Shown one piece after another: positions 7,807 through 16,738 of a DNA stretch of 55,096 nt (within the stretch, counting starts at the first letter, position 1; each line of letters starts with the position of its first letter). The DNA is from a virus. The stretch spans positions 1-55,096 of the IMG/VR virus record IMGVR_UViG_3300029267_003206, one strand, 5' to 3'. Under the pieces are notes generated by a model. It saw only the letters and a program-made list of their open reading frames with translations. It searched no databases and was not told the origin of the DNA. The translations under genes were made by a program, and so were the position numbers.

Positions 7807-8216
7807 AGAAAGTTAGGTTAAACTTACTTAAACGCATACGCAAGAAAGCGAAGATAAATCAACCATATCCCCCAATTCCAGATGGTCTTTGCTTTATAGA
7901 TGGTGGGCCATGTGTAGATAGGATGGCATATACCAATTGCGAAAACTGTTCCTGTGGAAAGAATTTGCAGAAGATTAAGGAGAAAAGGCAGAAAGTTGTA
8001 TTTCCAAAAGCGATGGGAAAATTAAAGATACCCTATAATTTCTATACCCCTTGCACTGAATTTCCAACAGAAAGGCCAGATGGAGGCAAACTTCAGGAAG
8101 GAGATAGATGTATGATTGTAGATATGGATGATCCTCTAAGTGGGAAGATATATTTCTACACTGGTAAGAGATGGATATTATTTGCATGTAAAAATCCTAA
8201 AGATAACGGTGATTGA
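7788..8216 (+). CDS. Cys-rich protein with basic N-terminus
   Basis: 142 aa from the ATG at 7788, preceded by GGGTGAT; the ATG at 7767 has no such site. Basic start (residues 5-25), then a Cys cluster (CENCSCG) and a C-terminal beta-rich part ending YFYTGKRW. Probably one zinc site. Unknown role. Confidence 0.6.
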   Translation: MPDSRVKKVRLNLLKRIRKKAKINQPYPPIPDGLCFIDGGPCVDRMAYTNCENCSCGKNLQKIKEKRQKVVFPKAMGKLKIPYNFYTPCTEFPTERPDGGKLQEGDRCMIVDMDDPLSGKIYFYTGKRWILFACKNPKDNGD

Positions 8217-8217
8217 G

Positions 8218-8445
8218 ATGGATACATATGGGATTGTAACGGATGAAAATGAATTAGAAGCTATCATTAGAAGTATAGAATCTTCAAATCAAATAGTATT
8301 TATTTCCAGTAAACTTATGCCTGGTTATTATTATTGGAATACAACAGGTAGTGAACACTCTCATGATTTCCCAACAATATATTTCAAAAAAGAGCTATAT
8401 GAGAAGATAAAGAAGATTAGAGAGAAGAGGGAAACAGAGGTGTGA
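8218..8445 (+). CDS. 75-aa hypothetical protein
   Basis: 75 aa starting at 8218 directly after a GGTGAT site that lies inside the previous gene; an upstream ATG at 8140 is unlikely. Mixed alpha/beta composition with a Lys-rich helix at the end. No cysteine ribbon. Unknown function. Confidence 0.6.
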   Translation: MDTYGIVTDENELEAIIRSIESSNQIVFISSKLMPGYYYWNTTGSEHSHDFPTIYFKKELYEKIKKIREKRETEV

Positions 8446-8450
8446 TTAAG

Positions 8451-8579
8451 ATGAAGCTACAGAAACATGCCGATGAAGATTGTAAGGAATCAGAGTCCCC
8501 ACAGAGCGAAGAGAAAGGAAAAGTGATATTATGGTTAGAAAAGTATCTTCAGGGAAAGGTGAGTGAATGGAAATACTAA
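8451..8579 (+). CDS. 42-aa microprotein
   Basis: A 42-aa acidic/helical product starting 5 nt after the previous stop, with GTGATTAAG before its ATG. Its end overlaps the next gene by 13 nt. Tight packing is the main support. Confidence 0.45.
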   Translation: MKLQKHADEDCKESESPQSEEKGKVILWLEKYLQGKVSEWKY

Positions 8580-8860
8580 CATATGCAATGAAAGATGTTC
8601 TGATTATTCTGCATAGATGTGGGATTTCGCTATATGGGGCAAAGTGTCATGTCTGTGGGAAGAAGATATACTGGAGAAAGTTGGGTGGCGTTTGGAAAGG
8701 GAAAGATGGTCCCGTTTTCCTCTGTGATGATGCAAGTTGCATATTACTTGGGCTCTTAGAAAAAGATGAGATGTTAGTCATCATTAATACACCAAAACGG
8801 AAAAATAAGTTTTGGGATGCTTGGAAAGATAGCAGACAGCGGGATGGTGGTTCATCGTGA
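8567..8860 (+). CDS. zinc-ribbon protein
   Basis: 97 aa. A CHVCG knuckle and a later C...C pair (LCDDASC) form a probable zinc ribbon in the middle, flanked by a hydrophobic N-terminal helix and a basic tail. An AAAGGTGAG site precedes the ATG. The TGA stop overlaps a GTG start of the next gene. Confidence 0.65.
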   Translation: MEILTYAMKDVLIILHRCGISLYGAKCHVCGKKIYWRKLGGVWKGKDGPVFLCDDASCILLGLLEKDEMLVIINTPKRKNKFWDAWKDSRQRDGGSS

Positions 8861-9027
8861 TCCAGCCATATCCACCCATTAACGGTGTTAAGTCCCTGTA
8901 TAAATGCTGTAGAGGTGTCTACTATTCAATGGGAAAAACGCCTTTCCGTGACCTCCCTACTTTACACACTAAAACACCATTCTATAGCGAAACTTCTCTT
9001 CTACTTCTAAGCATCCTGGGGGTATAA
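8857..9027 (+). CDS. 56-aa protein with GTG start
   Basis: The apparent gap between 8860 and 9029 is filled by an open frame starting at GTG 8857, which overlaps the previous TGA (GTGA), and stopping 1 nt before the next ATG. It gives 56 aa with a Tyr/Cys-containing N-terminus and a Leu-rich C-terminal segment. The exact fit between neighbours argues for a real gene; function unknown. Confidence 0.55.
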   Translation: MIQPYPPINGVKSLYKCCRGVYYSMGKTPFRDLPTLHTKTPFYSETSLLLLSILGV

Positions 9028-9028
9028 G

Positions 9029-9292
9029 ATGGACGACCAGGTAACAACGGATATTGAACGTCTTCTACGAAAGAAGGGTTATAAACAGGGAAGAGTGAAA
9101 ACATATCTATGGTGGCGGATAGTGTACATAGATGATGAGGAGTTTAGGGTATTCCAGGATCTAAAGAAGATGGATTGTTATATGTATAAGTCTGGGCATC
9201 AAGGCCCTTCCTGTCATCCACCAGATGAAGACATTACATTGATGGGTCAATTTAAAGCACTGACTGATACAAAGCAGATGAGGTTGATATGA
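9029..9292 (+). CDS. 87-aa hypothetical protein
   Basis: 87 aa with a GGGGGTA site upstream. Basic N-terminus, central beta-like stretch (WWRIVYIDDEEFRVF), no paired cysteines. Its stop overlaps the next start (ATGA). Unknown function. Confidence 0.6.
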   Translation: MDDQVTTDIERLLRKKGYKQGRVKTYLWWRIVYIDDEEFRVFQDLKKMDCYMYKSGHQGPSCHPPDEDITLMGQFKALTDTKQMRLI

Positions 9293-9504
9293 TGGAAGAG
9301 TATAAAACAGTGAAAGAGATGGAAGAAAAAAATCCTTTACATGATGGAGATTATGACTTACTGATAAGTCTAATTGATAGGAAGATTGCTTCAAATTCTT
9401 TTATAACAATAACAGAAACCAGATGTGAGCCATTCCATATATACTGGGGTAAAAGCCACATATTAATAAAATACCATTATCGTATTATAATAATATGCTT
9501 GTGA
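9289..9504 (+). CDS. 71-aa hypothetical protein
   Basis: 71 aa, start coupled to the previous stop. Acidic helical N-terminus, then a segment rich in Ile, Tyr and His that ends abruptly in IIIICL. The C-terminus is hydrophobic and may be membrane-seeking. Unknown. Confidence 0.5.
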   Translation: MMEEYKTVKEMEEKNPLHDGDYDLLISLIDRKIASNSFITITETRCEPFHIYWGKSHILIKYHYRIIIICL

Positions 9505-9522
9505 TTCGGAAGGGAGATCCTT

Positions 9523-9684
9523 ATGACTCAGAAGAAAATGAATGATGGAACAGAGAAGGTTAAAGAGTGTCTCTGCTGTGGAACTCTGATGATAAAGTCT
9601 GGTATGTGCATTTGGCATTGTCCTAACTGTGGATGGGAAGATAGGGATTGCAGCATAGGAGATGGGGGTCAGGTAGATGGGTAA
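9523..9684 (+). CDS. 53-aa zinc-ribbon microprotein
   Basis: 53 aa. CLCCG and CPNCGW form a textbook zinc ribbon. AAGGGAG precedes the ATG. The 3' end overlaps the next gene by 8 nt. It belongs to the small zinc-protein run. Confidence 0.65.
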   Translation: MTQKKMNDGTEKVKECLCCGTLMIKSGMCIWHCPNCGWEDRDCSIGDGGQVDG

Positions 9685-9808
9685 TCGGTTGATAGATGTA
9701 ATAGTATATCCACTATTCGTTATCTTCCTAATTCTCATCTGTATACCTATCTACTTGCTATATATGCTTAAAGCCATTCTGGAAAGGATATGGAAGGGTC
9801 ACAAATGA
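9677..9808 (+). CDS. 43-aa single-pass membrane protein
   Basis: 43 aa. Residues about 7-30 are an uninterrupted run of Val, Ile, Leu and Phe, long enough to span a membrane once, followed by a basic tail (inside-positive). Position in a tight run with overlaps on both sides supports expression. A role in host membrane modification or exit is possible but not shown. Confidence 0.55.
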   Translation: MGNRLIDVIVYPLFVIFLILICIPIYLLYMLKAILERIWKGHK

Positions 9809-9969
9809 ATACATGTCCAGTTTGTGGAAGAAAGTTGCAAGAATGTGATGAGAAGAGTCATAGTTCTGGCCTACAGATGCAAAGATGGGCAGTGGAAAAG
9901 AGAAAAGAAAGAGACTCTTTACTAAATGTCAGAAATGCATTACAACATTCGGGGTGGATAGATGGTTAA
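9805..9969 (+). CDS. 54-aa Cys-containing microprotein
   Basis: 54 aa starting on the previous gene's ATGA. Begins MNTCPVCGRK and has a third Cys at about residue 14, so a partial or one-sided zinc knuckle; the rest is charged helix. Function unknown. Confidence 0.5.
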   Translation: MNTCPVCGRKLQECDEKSHSSGLQMQRWAVEKRKERDSLLNVRNALQHSGWIDG

Positions 9970-10126
9970 GCTACATGGGAAGGAATTCAAGTTAGCAGAC
10001 TTGCCACAGATATGCTCATGCGGTAACTGGAATTGCCCTAATTCATATAAAGGCAAACCAGGTATAATAGAAAAACTGGAGAAGGCAAAGGAGGAAGGGG
10101 ATGCCAATAATTCGAAGATGTGCTAA
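9962..10126 (+). CDS. 54-aa Cys-containing microprotein
   Basis: 54 aa overlapping the previous gene by 8 nt. A compact ICSCGNWNCP cluster in the middle and a Cys at the last position. Could bind one zinc, possibly as an oligomer. Followed by another overlapping zinc gene. Confidence 0.5.
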   Translation: MVKLHGKEFKLADLPQICSCGNWNCPNSYKGKPGIIEKLEKAKEEGDANNSKMC

Positions 10127-10271
10127 ATGCAGGAAGATACGAATTAGGGTTGTGCGTATGGGGGGTAAGTGTGGACTACCACCTGAAGCAAAAGCTTTTC
10201 TACGTAAACAATCAAAGATGATAATGAAATATGGAATATGCAATTGTCAAAAGAAGGAGGAAGAGAGATGA
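10101..10271 (+). CDS. 56-aa basic zinc-ribbon microprotein
   Basis: 56 aa with CAKC near the N-terminus and CNC near the C-terminus, many Arg/Lys between. An AAAGGAGGAAGGGG site just before the ATG is one of the strongest in the region. The stop overlaps the start of the MazG-like gene. Confidence 0.6.
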   Translation: MPIIRRCAKCRKIRIRVVRMGGKCGLPPEAKAFLRKQSKMIMKYGICNCQKKEEER

Positions 10272-10870
10272 CACTTGACTCACTATTCGTAGAAGTTGAT
10301 GAGTTCCAGGACGCATTCTTTCCAAACTATAAGGATGCTGAGTTAGTATACTATACAAACGCTTTAGCAGGTGAAGTTGGAGAACTATGTAATCTGGCAA
10401 AGAAAAGGGCTGGAGGAGGTTGTTCGAATCCTACAATTGAGATCAGAGAAGAACTGCTGGATGAATTATCTGATATAATGATATATTCCCTGTTATTATA
10501 TCGCTACTTTGACATTAGTCCTTTAGAAGCTACAAATAGAATCAGGGTTAAAATGGAATCCAATGCCCTTCGATTGAAAGAGAAACGTAACCAGGGTATA
10601 GCTTATAGAAACTGGAGGGTTAACCTGCAAAAGAAAGTTCAGAAACAGAATGCGATGAAGGCGAAGAAGAAAAGCAACATAAAAGTTGAACATATAGTAT
10701 GGGAAACTGCAAAACAGAAAAGAAGAAAACAGAAGATTCAGAAAGAAAAGGAGGCAAAAAAATGGGAAACAGATGGAAAGGCCGTTATAAAGGTCGCTCT
10801 TCAGCCAGGTCAGCAAAAAAAGCAGGGTATGATTTCGAAGATGAAACAATCAAAGCATTCTCATGGTTAA
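10268..10870 (+). CDS. MazG-like nucleotide pyrophosphohydrolase
   Basis: 200 aa from the ATG at 10268 (ATGA overlap, GAAGGAGG upstream). Residues about 30-80 carry the all-alpha NTP pyrophosphatase signature: E36xxE39 (GEVGELCN) and E66xxD69 (ELLDELSDIM), which bind Mg2+ and hydrolyse (d)NTPs to (d)NMPs and pyrophosphate. Phage MazG proteins clean nucleotide pools or lower alarmones. The C-terminal 75 residues are an added Lys/Gln-rich tail that overlaps the next gene by 109 nt and may be functionally unimportant or RNA-binding. Confidence 0.75.
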   Translation: MTLDSLFVEVDEFQDAFFPNYKDAELVYYTNALAGEVGELCNLAKKRAGGGCSNPTIEIREELLDELSDIMIYSLLLYRYFDISPLEATNRIRVKMESNALRLKEKRNQGIAYRNWRVNLQKKVQKQNAMKAKKKSNIKVEHIVWETAKQKRRKQKIQKEKEAKKWETDGKAVIKVALQPGQQKKQGMISKMKQSKHSHG

Positions 10871-11529
10871 GTCTGCAATACCCTTTATTCTTCCACAAAG
10901 AAGCAGATACACACGCCTTACGGACAGTCATCAGGCAGATCAAAGGAGCATTCTATGACCTTCCTCCATCTATCCAAGATAACTTCCAATATGCACTATA
11001 TGCTTTCAACCGGATGACATTACCAAAACAACCAGGTGACATGTGGCTTGTAGTTAATGGTATTGGTGGGATGTTAGAATTAAAGAGTAAATCAGCATCT
11101 ACTCCTTTAATGTTATCTACGATGATTCAGCCACACCAATTTCAATATGCTACCAAAATAGAAGTAAACGGTGGGGGATTCTACTACTTCCTCATCTGCA
11201 ATCGTCTTAAACCTGATTCACATTATGTTATAGCTCTGACAAGGAGTGAAGTTAGGGATATTTTCATCGCAGAAGCTGAGATGAAAAAGAGAAAAGGATG
11301 GTCAAGAAGCGGATGGAGCTGGGATGAGTTAGCATCCTTTACCCATCTGCCAGTTATGGTTGCCAACAACAGACGCTACTGGAAAGAAGATCATTTCACA
11401 AAATGGGATTATACCCCCCTCATACTTGATATACTGAAGATATATGGAAAGGAGGTGAAAGAATGCCAAGGCCAAGAATCATATGTAAAAGTTCGGAATG
11501 CGTTCATCCAGAACGAAACTTCTGTATAA
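10762..11529 (+). CDS. RecU/Hjc-like PD-(D/E)XK nuclease (Holliday-junction resolvase candidate)
   Basis: 255 aa from the ATG at 10762, preceded by AAAGGAGG; the ATG at 10699 lies within the MazG gene. Pattern: a basic N-terminus, FEDE helix (25-28), GD (92-93), then a strand with ELKSK (106-110) and HQ (125-126). The spacing D...ELK...HQ matches the RecU-type restriction-fold core, with D93, E106 and K108 as the catalytic set. Such enzymes resolve branched DNA before packaging, which suits a recombination-based replication style. The C-terminal 90 residues are not assigned. Confidence 0.7.
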   Translation: MGNRWKGRYKGRSSARSAKKAGYDFEDETIKAFSWLSLQYPLFFHKEADTHALRTVIRQIKGAFYDLPPSIQDNFQYALYAFNRMTLPKQPGDMWLVVNGIGGMLELKSKSASTPLMLSTMIQPHQFQYATKIEVNGGGFYYFLICNRLKPDSHYVIALTRSEVRDIFIAEAEMKKRKGWSRSGWSWDELASFTHLPVMVANNRRYWKEDHFTKWDYTPLILDILKIYGKEVKECQGQESYVKVRNAFIQNETSV

Positions 11530-11603
11530 GCCAAGAAGAACACCCAGTTGTATGTGACTGTTTAGTAATCACAAAACCAAGGAATAAAAACAGTTTCTCA
11601 TAG
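11463..11603 (+). CDS. 46-aa Cys-rich microprotein at the convergence point
   Basis: 46 aa with cysteines at about residues 8, 13, 21, 31 and 33. A near-perfect AAAGGAGGTGA site upstream supports translation. It is the last plus-strand gene; its stop overlaps by 6 nt the 3' end of the convergent tail gene. Confidence 0.6.
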   Translation: MPRPRIICKSSECVHPERNFCISQEEHPVVCDCLVITKPRNKNSFS

Positions 11604-12650
11604 AGCTACATCAGGCAGATTACGCAGGAGCAGTTCCGTCCGTATGCTTCCACTTCTATTCACCCTTCGGCCATACACGATGGAATTGCCCTGCAACTCC
11701 TCTTCATCTGAGTTGAAATCTATCAGACTTAATAACGGTATCTGATGTAATCCATGTAAGGTTACTGTTATACTTCTACCTATGTTAGCGAAGCGAATCA
11801 GCTCAGGTGACTTTTCATAAGATGATTTATACCCTCCACCATCTCCATCCTGGATATTCTTCATAACTCTAAAATGCTTATGAACATAATCTGCATTGTC
11901 CACACGTCTGAACCATGTATCAGAATCTCCTATCAGCACAGATGTTAACATTGTATTAGATTTCTCTGAATCAATGTTCAACAATTGACTTCCTTCTATT
12001 GTATAAATAGGGGAATCTGTGATCTTTGGTTCTCTAAGCAGACTCATAAGTGGTTTATAGTTACCTTCTCTGGGTGTTGTGAGTAGATGGAAAAAGCGTG
12101 GATTGAAGGGGTCAAGATTGTCAAACATCTTCTTTCGCATTTTAATGCAAATGCTCTTACACGTGTCATTTGCACTTGACACTTCTGCTAATCCAGATGA
12201 AACATAAAATCCAGCAAAATCCATATACGGAACACCAGACTGTCGCTCAACCTGTTTATTTAAGAGGGACATAGCAGATACTATATTTAAACCATTCAAT
12301 CCCTTATGCTGATTAAATGTGCGATTCCATAAATCATAATACCCTACAACTGGAATCTCCATACCTGATTCAATGCCAATCACAGACCTCTGGAAATCTG
12401 GTGGAACATATCCTTCGAAATCAGGTCTGTTAAAAACCCCTCCATCGGGTGATTTTATATAGATTTTCATCTGCATACCAGGGAAAATTGCCCTCTCTGC
12501 CCATCTACGTGCATTTCCAACTGAGAGTGTAGCCACACCTGCACCATTTACTTGTTCTTCTATGTCAAAGTCAGATACAGAAAGCTTGTCTGTTATATCA
12601 TCCCAACTGTTTTCCCATGGAAAGCGTCTATAGATTATAGCATTAGACAT
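11598..12650 (-). CDS. tail/baseplate protein candidate
   Basis: 350 aa, the last gene of the virion arm. The N-terminus (WDDITDKLSVSDFDIEEQVNG, then a strand-rich stretch) reads like phage tail-tip/hub proteins that start with a beta-barrel describing a tail reference frame. The rest is mixed alpha/beta. Position after the tape measure and a 1017-aa protein suggests tail tip or baseplate. No lysin or protease motif is seen. Confidence 0.55.
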   Translation of the reverse strand: MSNAIIYRRFPWENSWDDITDKLSVSDFDIEEQVNGAGVATLSVGNARRWAERAIFPGMQMKIYIKSPDGGVFNRPDFEGYVPPDFQRSVIGIESGMEIPVVGYYDLWNRTFNQHKGLNGLNIVSAMSLLNKQVERQSGVPYMDFAGFYVSSGLAEVSSANDTCKSICIKMRKKMFDNLDPFNPRFFHLLTTPREGNYKPLMSLLREPKITDSPIYTIEGSQLLNIDSEKSNTMLTSVLIGDSDTWFRRVDNADYVHKHFRVMKNIQDGDGGGYKSSYEKSPELIRFANIGRSITVTLHGLHQIPLLSLIDFNSDEEELQGNSIVYGRRVNRSGSIRTELLLRNLPDVAL

Positions 12651-12661
12651 ACATTAACCCC

Positions 12662-15600
12662 CTATTCTACAATAGTGAAATCTGCATTCCAATGTCTCTT
12701 CTCCAAGTCACTCCAATCTCTATCTCGACTGAAGTTTCCCATAAGCATATACTTTTCTTCACCTTCTATCTCAAATTTGAAGGCAGTTTGATGATTTTCA
12801 CCATACAAAAGAGTTACAAGATCATCTGGTAATTCCTGAAATGCTACTGGAAGTGTATTTCTCCATACATTTACCTTAGCGATGGGGTGGGTGGCATGTC
12901 TTGTAGAAGCCAGACCAGATAAGCGTATCTTTCTGACCGATTTAGTAACACTATCAAATGTCTTCTCATCACCTGCTATATTTTCATCCGCTTGAACATC
13001 TCTTCCCCCAATGATTCCCTCTGTAAGAACAAAATTTGAGAAGTCTGTGATGTTTATGATATCAGAGATATAACCTGATACAATTTCATCAACTACTTCG
13101 ATAGTCATACTAACAATTGGGGAATATTGTAAGTTATCATTTCGAACCCGTAATTCTACTAATACTGGTCCTGCTGCTGATACAAATAAATCAATGTATG
13201 GTACATTTTTTAGCCACCATCCACCACCGTTAAACTGAAATTCATATCTGGCATTTCCTTGCCCTAACACTTGTGTCTGGTCAAAGAGATATGATTCCAT
13301 CCCCCATACTCTAAATGTCTCACCTGTTTTCACAAGTAACTTCTCAGCAGAGATTGAGGCAATGGGGGGAATGTCACCGATTGTATGATCATATTCATTG
13401 GCTACCCAATCAGAGATAAAACCATCTTCACTCTCAAATGCCATAGAGAAGGCAACATCCCCCGACTTTGTGTAGAGGTATTCGGGACATTTATATACCT
13501 GGGTTCTGGCAGGGAAATTATGACCTGTGGAAGATGTAAATGTTAACAGATTACCTTCTATGGATGCGATTATCTTTAGGTATGGTTTTAATCCATCCAT
13601 AATCACAACCCTATCTCCTACCTTGAGGAAGGATGTCTCTGAAACCGATAAGATCCCTCCTGGATCATCTTGAAATTCAACATCCATCTCGAAGATTTCA
13701 TCTGTGTAACCTTTACCCTCATCATCAAAGAGGAAGTGAACCCCTGTAATCTGCCTTCTAATCACCCATATGAAGGTATTGAAGTCAAAGAAAGCATCCA
13801 ACCAATCTACATAGATGACATATGCTCCTGTTCCTATTTGCTGGAAATCAACTGAAGATGCCCTTTCACTGTAGTTTCCACGCATGAACACCAGATCCAT
13901 ACCTCCAACATAGTCTACCATATTAGGTGGAACTTTGAAAACAACAATCTTCTTCCAACCTTTAGTATCCAGGGTTAAGTTATTCTGTTTAGCATAATGC
14001 GTAGTGTTTGCTTGATTATACAAACCTGCCCCCACATCAAGATCATAAAATCCCCATGTTGTAGGGCCTACACCAGTCACTTCTGCAACTTTTCCATCCT
14101 GACCTGCCCATGCTCCACCAGATCCAACATTGACATAATAAAAGTCTCCTAAAACTTCTCCCCCAGGTGGTGCAGTTAGATTAACATCCTTACAGCTATA
14201 TTCAACATAGGTCTGACAATTATCGGGTGTCTGAAAACTATCTATACCTGCCCCTACAGGATACAATTTATCATTAATATCATTGTTGATTAGCTTACCT
14301 CCAGACAGAGTTGGACGTAGATTAGTAGTAGCATCTACATATTTATACAATTCAGGCCCAAGATTTCGAACTGCTTCTAAGAATGGCCTATATCCCAAAA
14401 CAGGATTCGAGAAGAGCTTAATCGTTGCTACCTGTCTGGTATCACCACCTATAAGGGTTTGGATTCTAAAGTGAACTCTGTTATATTCTCCAATAGCCAT
14501 ACCTGGATAATACCCCATAGGTATCCAAAGATTAGCTTTGTCTAACCCCTGATTGTCTGATGAAACACCAAGCTGAACAGATAGAGGATTTTCCATGAGG
14601 CATGATCCAAGCCTATATGCCAAAAAATCAGTATCTTCAGATGGTGACCAAGAGAAATTTGCAATCGCTCTATCTTCTGTAGGTTCAAGAGTAAGTTCCC
14701 CTGCCATATCATATGCAGTATTTGCATCTTCTGCAAATTTCCATAGAACTGCAAGAAGTGGGCCTGATTTGTTGGAAGGTGTTACAAAATCTCCCCCTAA
14801 CCCATCTATAGTTACAGGACCACCTTCTGCCCAAAGGGTATCATCAAAATTATCTGTTATATCTCCAGGATTAGGGAAGGTCCCTGTCCGTATATACCCT
14901 GGCCCCCATATCTCTAAAAACAGTGACTCTGCCACACCCCCCATAAGAGTTTCATCTGCCATATCATACATATGCCAAAGAAGGAATTCATGTTCATCTC
15001 CTGCTGCCCAATTGTCAGCATAACACATAGGAGAGAAGTTTAAAGCCCACCATTTATCGCTAGTATTATACCCATTACAGAGAGCGTAATCATATGGGGA
15101 AATCTCTGTTATGGAAGAAACTCCTGTTCCACCCAATGGATATTTAGCATCTACATGAAATGTAGGGAGTGGCTGTTTAACTTTCCATTTGTTAGATGTT
15201 TTACCATCTAAGTTCATACCAAATCCGAGTTCAGAGTAGAATTTATCCAAAGGAATCGAATCTGTTGGAGGGGTTTTCCCTTCTATATCTGTATCATATT
15301 CTGCAAACTTAGCATCATTCCCAAATTTGAATCCAGAATACTTCCCAACCATAATAGATGGATTAAATGCATTGTCTATAACTGCTGTAGAAGAATCATA
15401 TGGTAGAAAAAGAATAACTTGTCGAGGATACATCCCTTTATGTGGGGCATCTGGGATTTTGAATTTTATAGCTATTCGGCTTCTTTGTGGGCCACCCCAA
15501 GGTGAAGATGCAGCAGGGGTCATACCTAATCTATGGATGGGATCGTAAACAGGCTTACCAAACAGATCCCCATTATCATGATAAAGCTGAAATGTTGCCA

Positions 15601-15715
15601 TATGCATCTTAAAGATTTCAGACTTTGTATCCGCATCTGTTGAAGGTCCAATCATTCGCCAATCTTTTGATGCCAGGTAAAATCTAATAACTTCATCATC
15701 TGCTAAATCACTCAT
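12662..15715 (-). CDS. large tail-tip/baseplate protein with PKD-like segment
   Basis: 1017 aa, the second-largest protein. Rich in Gly, Asp and aromatic residues with many beta segments. Around residues 780-860 a stretch resembling a PKD/Ig-like beta-sandwich is visible (SISAEKLLVKTGETF, then RYEFQFNGG). The last 80 residues resemble a distal-tail-type beta domain. It overlaps the tape-measure stop (ATGA). By position it should form the tail tip or a long adsorption device. No enzymatic motif recognised. Confidence 0.6.
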   Translation of the reverse strand: MSDLADDEVIRFYLASKDWRMIGPSTDADTKSEIFKMHMATFQLYHDNGDLFGKPVYDPIHRLGMTPAASSPWGGPQRSRIAIKFKIPDAPHKGMYPRQVILFLPYDSSTAVIDNAFNPSIMVGKYSGFKFGNDAKFAEYDTDIEGKTPPTDSIPLDKFYSELGFGMNLDGKTSNKWKVKQPLPTFHVDAKYPLGGTGVSSITEISPYDYALCNGYNTSDKWWALNFSPMCYADNWAAGDEHEFLLWHMYDMADETLMGGVAESLFLEIWGPGYIRTGTFPNPGDITDNFDDTLWAEGGPVTIDGLGGDFVTPSNKSGPLLAVLWKFAEDANTAYDMAGELTLEPTEDRAIANFSWSPSEDTDFLAYRLGSCLMENPLSVQLGVSSDNQGLDKANLWIPMGYYPGMAIGEYNRVHFRIQTLIGGDTRQVATIKLFSNPVLGYRPFLEAVRNLGPELYKYVDATTNLRPTLSGGKLINNDINDKLYPVGAGIDSFQTPDNCQTYVEYSCKDVNLTAPPGGEVLGDFYYVNVGSGGAWAGQDGKVAEVTGVGPTTWGFYDLDVGAGLYNQANTTHYAKQNNLTLDTKGWKKIVVFKVPPNMVDYVGGMDLVFMRGNYSERASSVDFQQIGTGAYVIYVDWLDAFFDFNTFIWVIRRQITGVHFLFDDEGKGYTDEIFEMDVEFQDDPGGILSVSETSFLKVGDRVVIMDGLKPYLKIIASIEGNLLTFTSSTGHNFPARTQVYKCPEYLYTKSGDVAFSMAFESEDGFISDWVANEYDHTIGDIPPIASISAEKLLVKTGETFRVWGMESYLFDQTQVLGQGNARYEFQFNGGGWWLKNVPYIDLFVSAAGPVLVELRVRNDNLQYSPIVSMTIEVVDEIVSGYISDIINITDFSNFVLTEGIIGGRDVQADENIAGDEKTFDSVTKSVRKIRLSGLASTRHATHPIAKVNVWRNTLPVAFQELPDDLVTLLYGENHQTAFKFEIEGEEKYMLMGNFSRDRDWSDLEKRHWNADFTIVE

Positions 15716-16725
15716 ATACCTTCCTCCACAAATACCTGTCTTTTAACTGCTCTATTCGTATTCTTCCATAACGTTGCAGGTCTATCTGCTCCAACGTTGA
15801 AATAAGCATTCTCTATCAGTGCCCCACCTCCACCTCCTCCACCCATTCCCATATACCGCCTTCCAGATGGGGAGCTTAATGGTATAACTGCCTCTGGCCC
15901 TAATTCGCCAATTGTAGTCTGTGTTCTCCCAACCGCTATACCCCCCTTCCAAAGACCATACCCACCACTAAGCATTTGTGCAAGAGAAGCAGCTGCGAAG
16001 AGAGCAACACCAAGACCTATGATGATGGCTGCCCATCCTACTGGCCCTTTCATAGCCAAAAGCAGAGCCTGAGCTTTGGCTGCTATTAATGTCCGAAATG
16101 CGTACACTAACATTGCAGAACCCAATCCAGCCAGGACCGCACGTAAAACAGGCGACTTTGTTATAAATACACCAAAGATAGCAGCCAATGCACCCATAGC
16201 AGCTACTACGGATAATATGCTAATCTGCAATCCATGAAATGATATAGATAAGACTGTATTGGCACTCCCTATTCTGGATGCATTTAGAACAGACTGGGTT
16301 CTTGCAATCTTACTCATCATGATATAAAACTGATATGAAGATGCTGCAAAGTTAACAACAGATGCTACCATCTGCAGAGGTGCAACTATTTTAACAATCT
16401 TTTCGTTAGTCTCATCTGAAAAAATACCTGCTCGCTGAAGATTCCATGACAACCCAAGAAGAGACATATTAATACCCAACACAGCCATATTGGCCATATG
16501 GATGTTACGTGTTAACATCCGTGTAGAGGTAGAATATTGCTCCTGGACAGGCGTAGCATTTTGATATTGTATCTGCTGTTTTTTATCTAAATCAATAGCC
16601 TCTCGTCTGCCATTATTGTAAACATTAATACCTTCGGTTATAGAGCGAACCTTCTGAGTTCCTATTTCTTGAACTTCGAATCTGATTATTTCCCTATGGG
16701 TTACAACATTTCCTTGGCCTGGCAT
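15712..16725 (-). CDS. tape measure protein, short form
   Basis: 337 aa. The C-terminal GELGPEAVIPL (273-283) is the motif found in many phage tape-measure proteins. Residues about 80-260 hold several hydrophobic Ala/Ile/Leu-rich segments that can form membrane-inserting helices, as in other tape measures that help DNA cross the envelope. A Gly-rich linker follows. At 337 aa it is far shorter than typical siphovirus tape measures (700-2000 aa), suggesting a short tail (an estimate from the known length rule of about 0.15 nm per residue). It lies 13 nt after the frameshifted chaperone. Confidence 0.75.
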   Translation of the reverse strand: MPGQGNVVTHREIIRFEVQEIGTQKVRSITEGINVYNNGRREAIDLDKKQQIQYQNATPVQEQYSTSTRMLTRNIHMANMAVLGINMSLLGLSWNLQRAGIFSDETNEKIVKIVAPLQMVASVVNFAASSYQFYIMMSKIARTQSVLNASRIGSANTVLSISFHGLQISILSVVAAMGALAAIFGVFITKSPVLRAVLAGLGSAMLVYAFRTLIAAKAQALLLAMKGPVGWAAIIIGLGVALFAAASLAQMLSGGYGLWKGGIAVGRTQTTIGELGPEAVIPLSSPSGRRYMGMGGGGGGGALIENAYFNVGADRPATLWKNTNRAVKRQVFVEEGI

Positions 16726-16738
16726 ACTATCACGCTAC

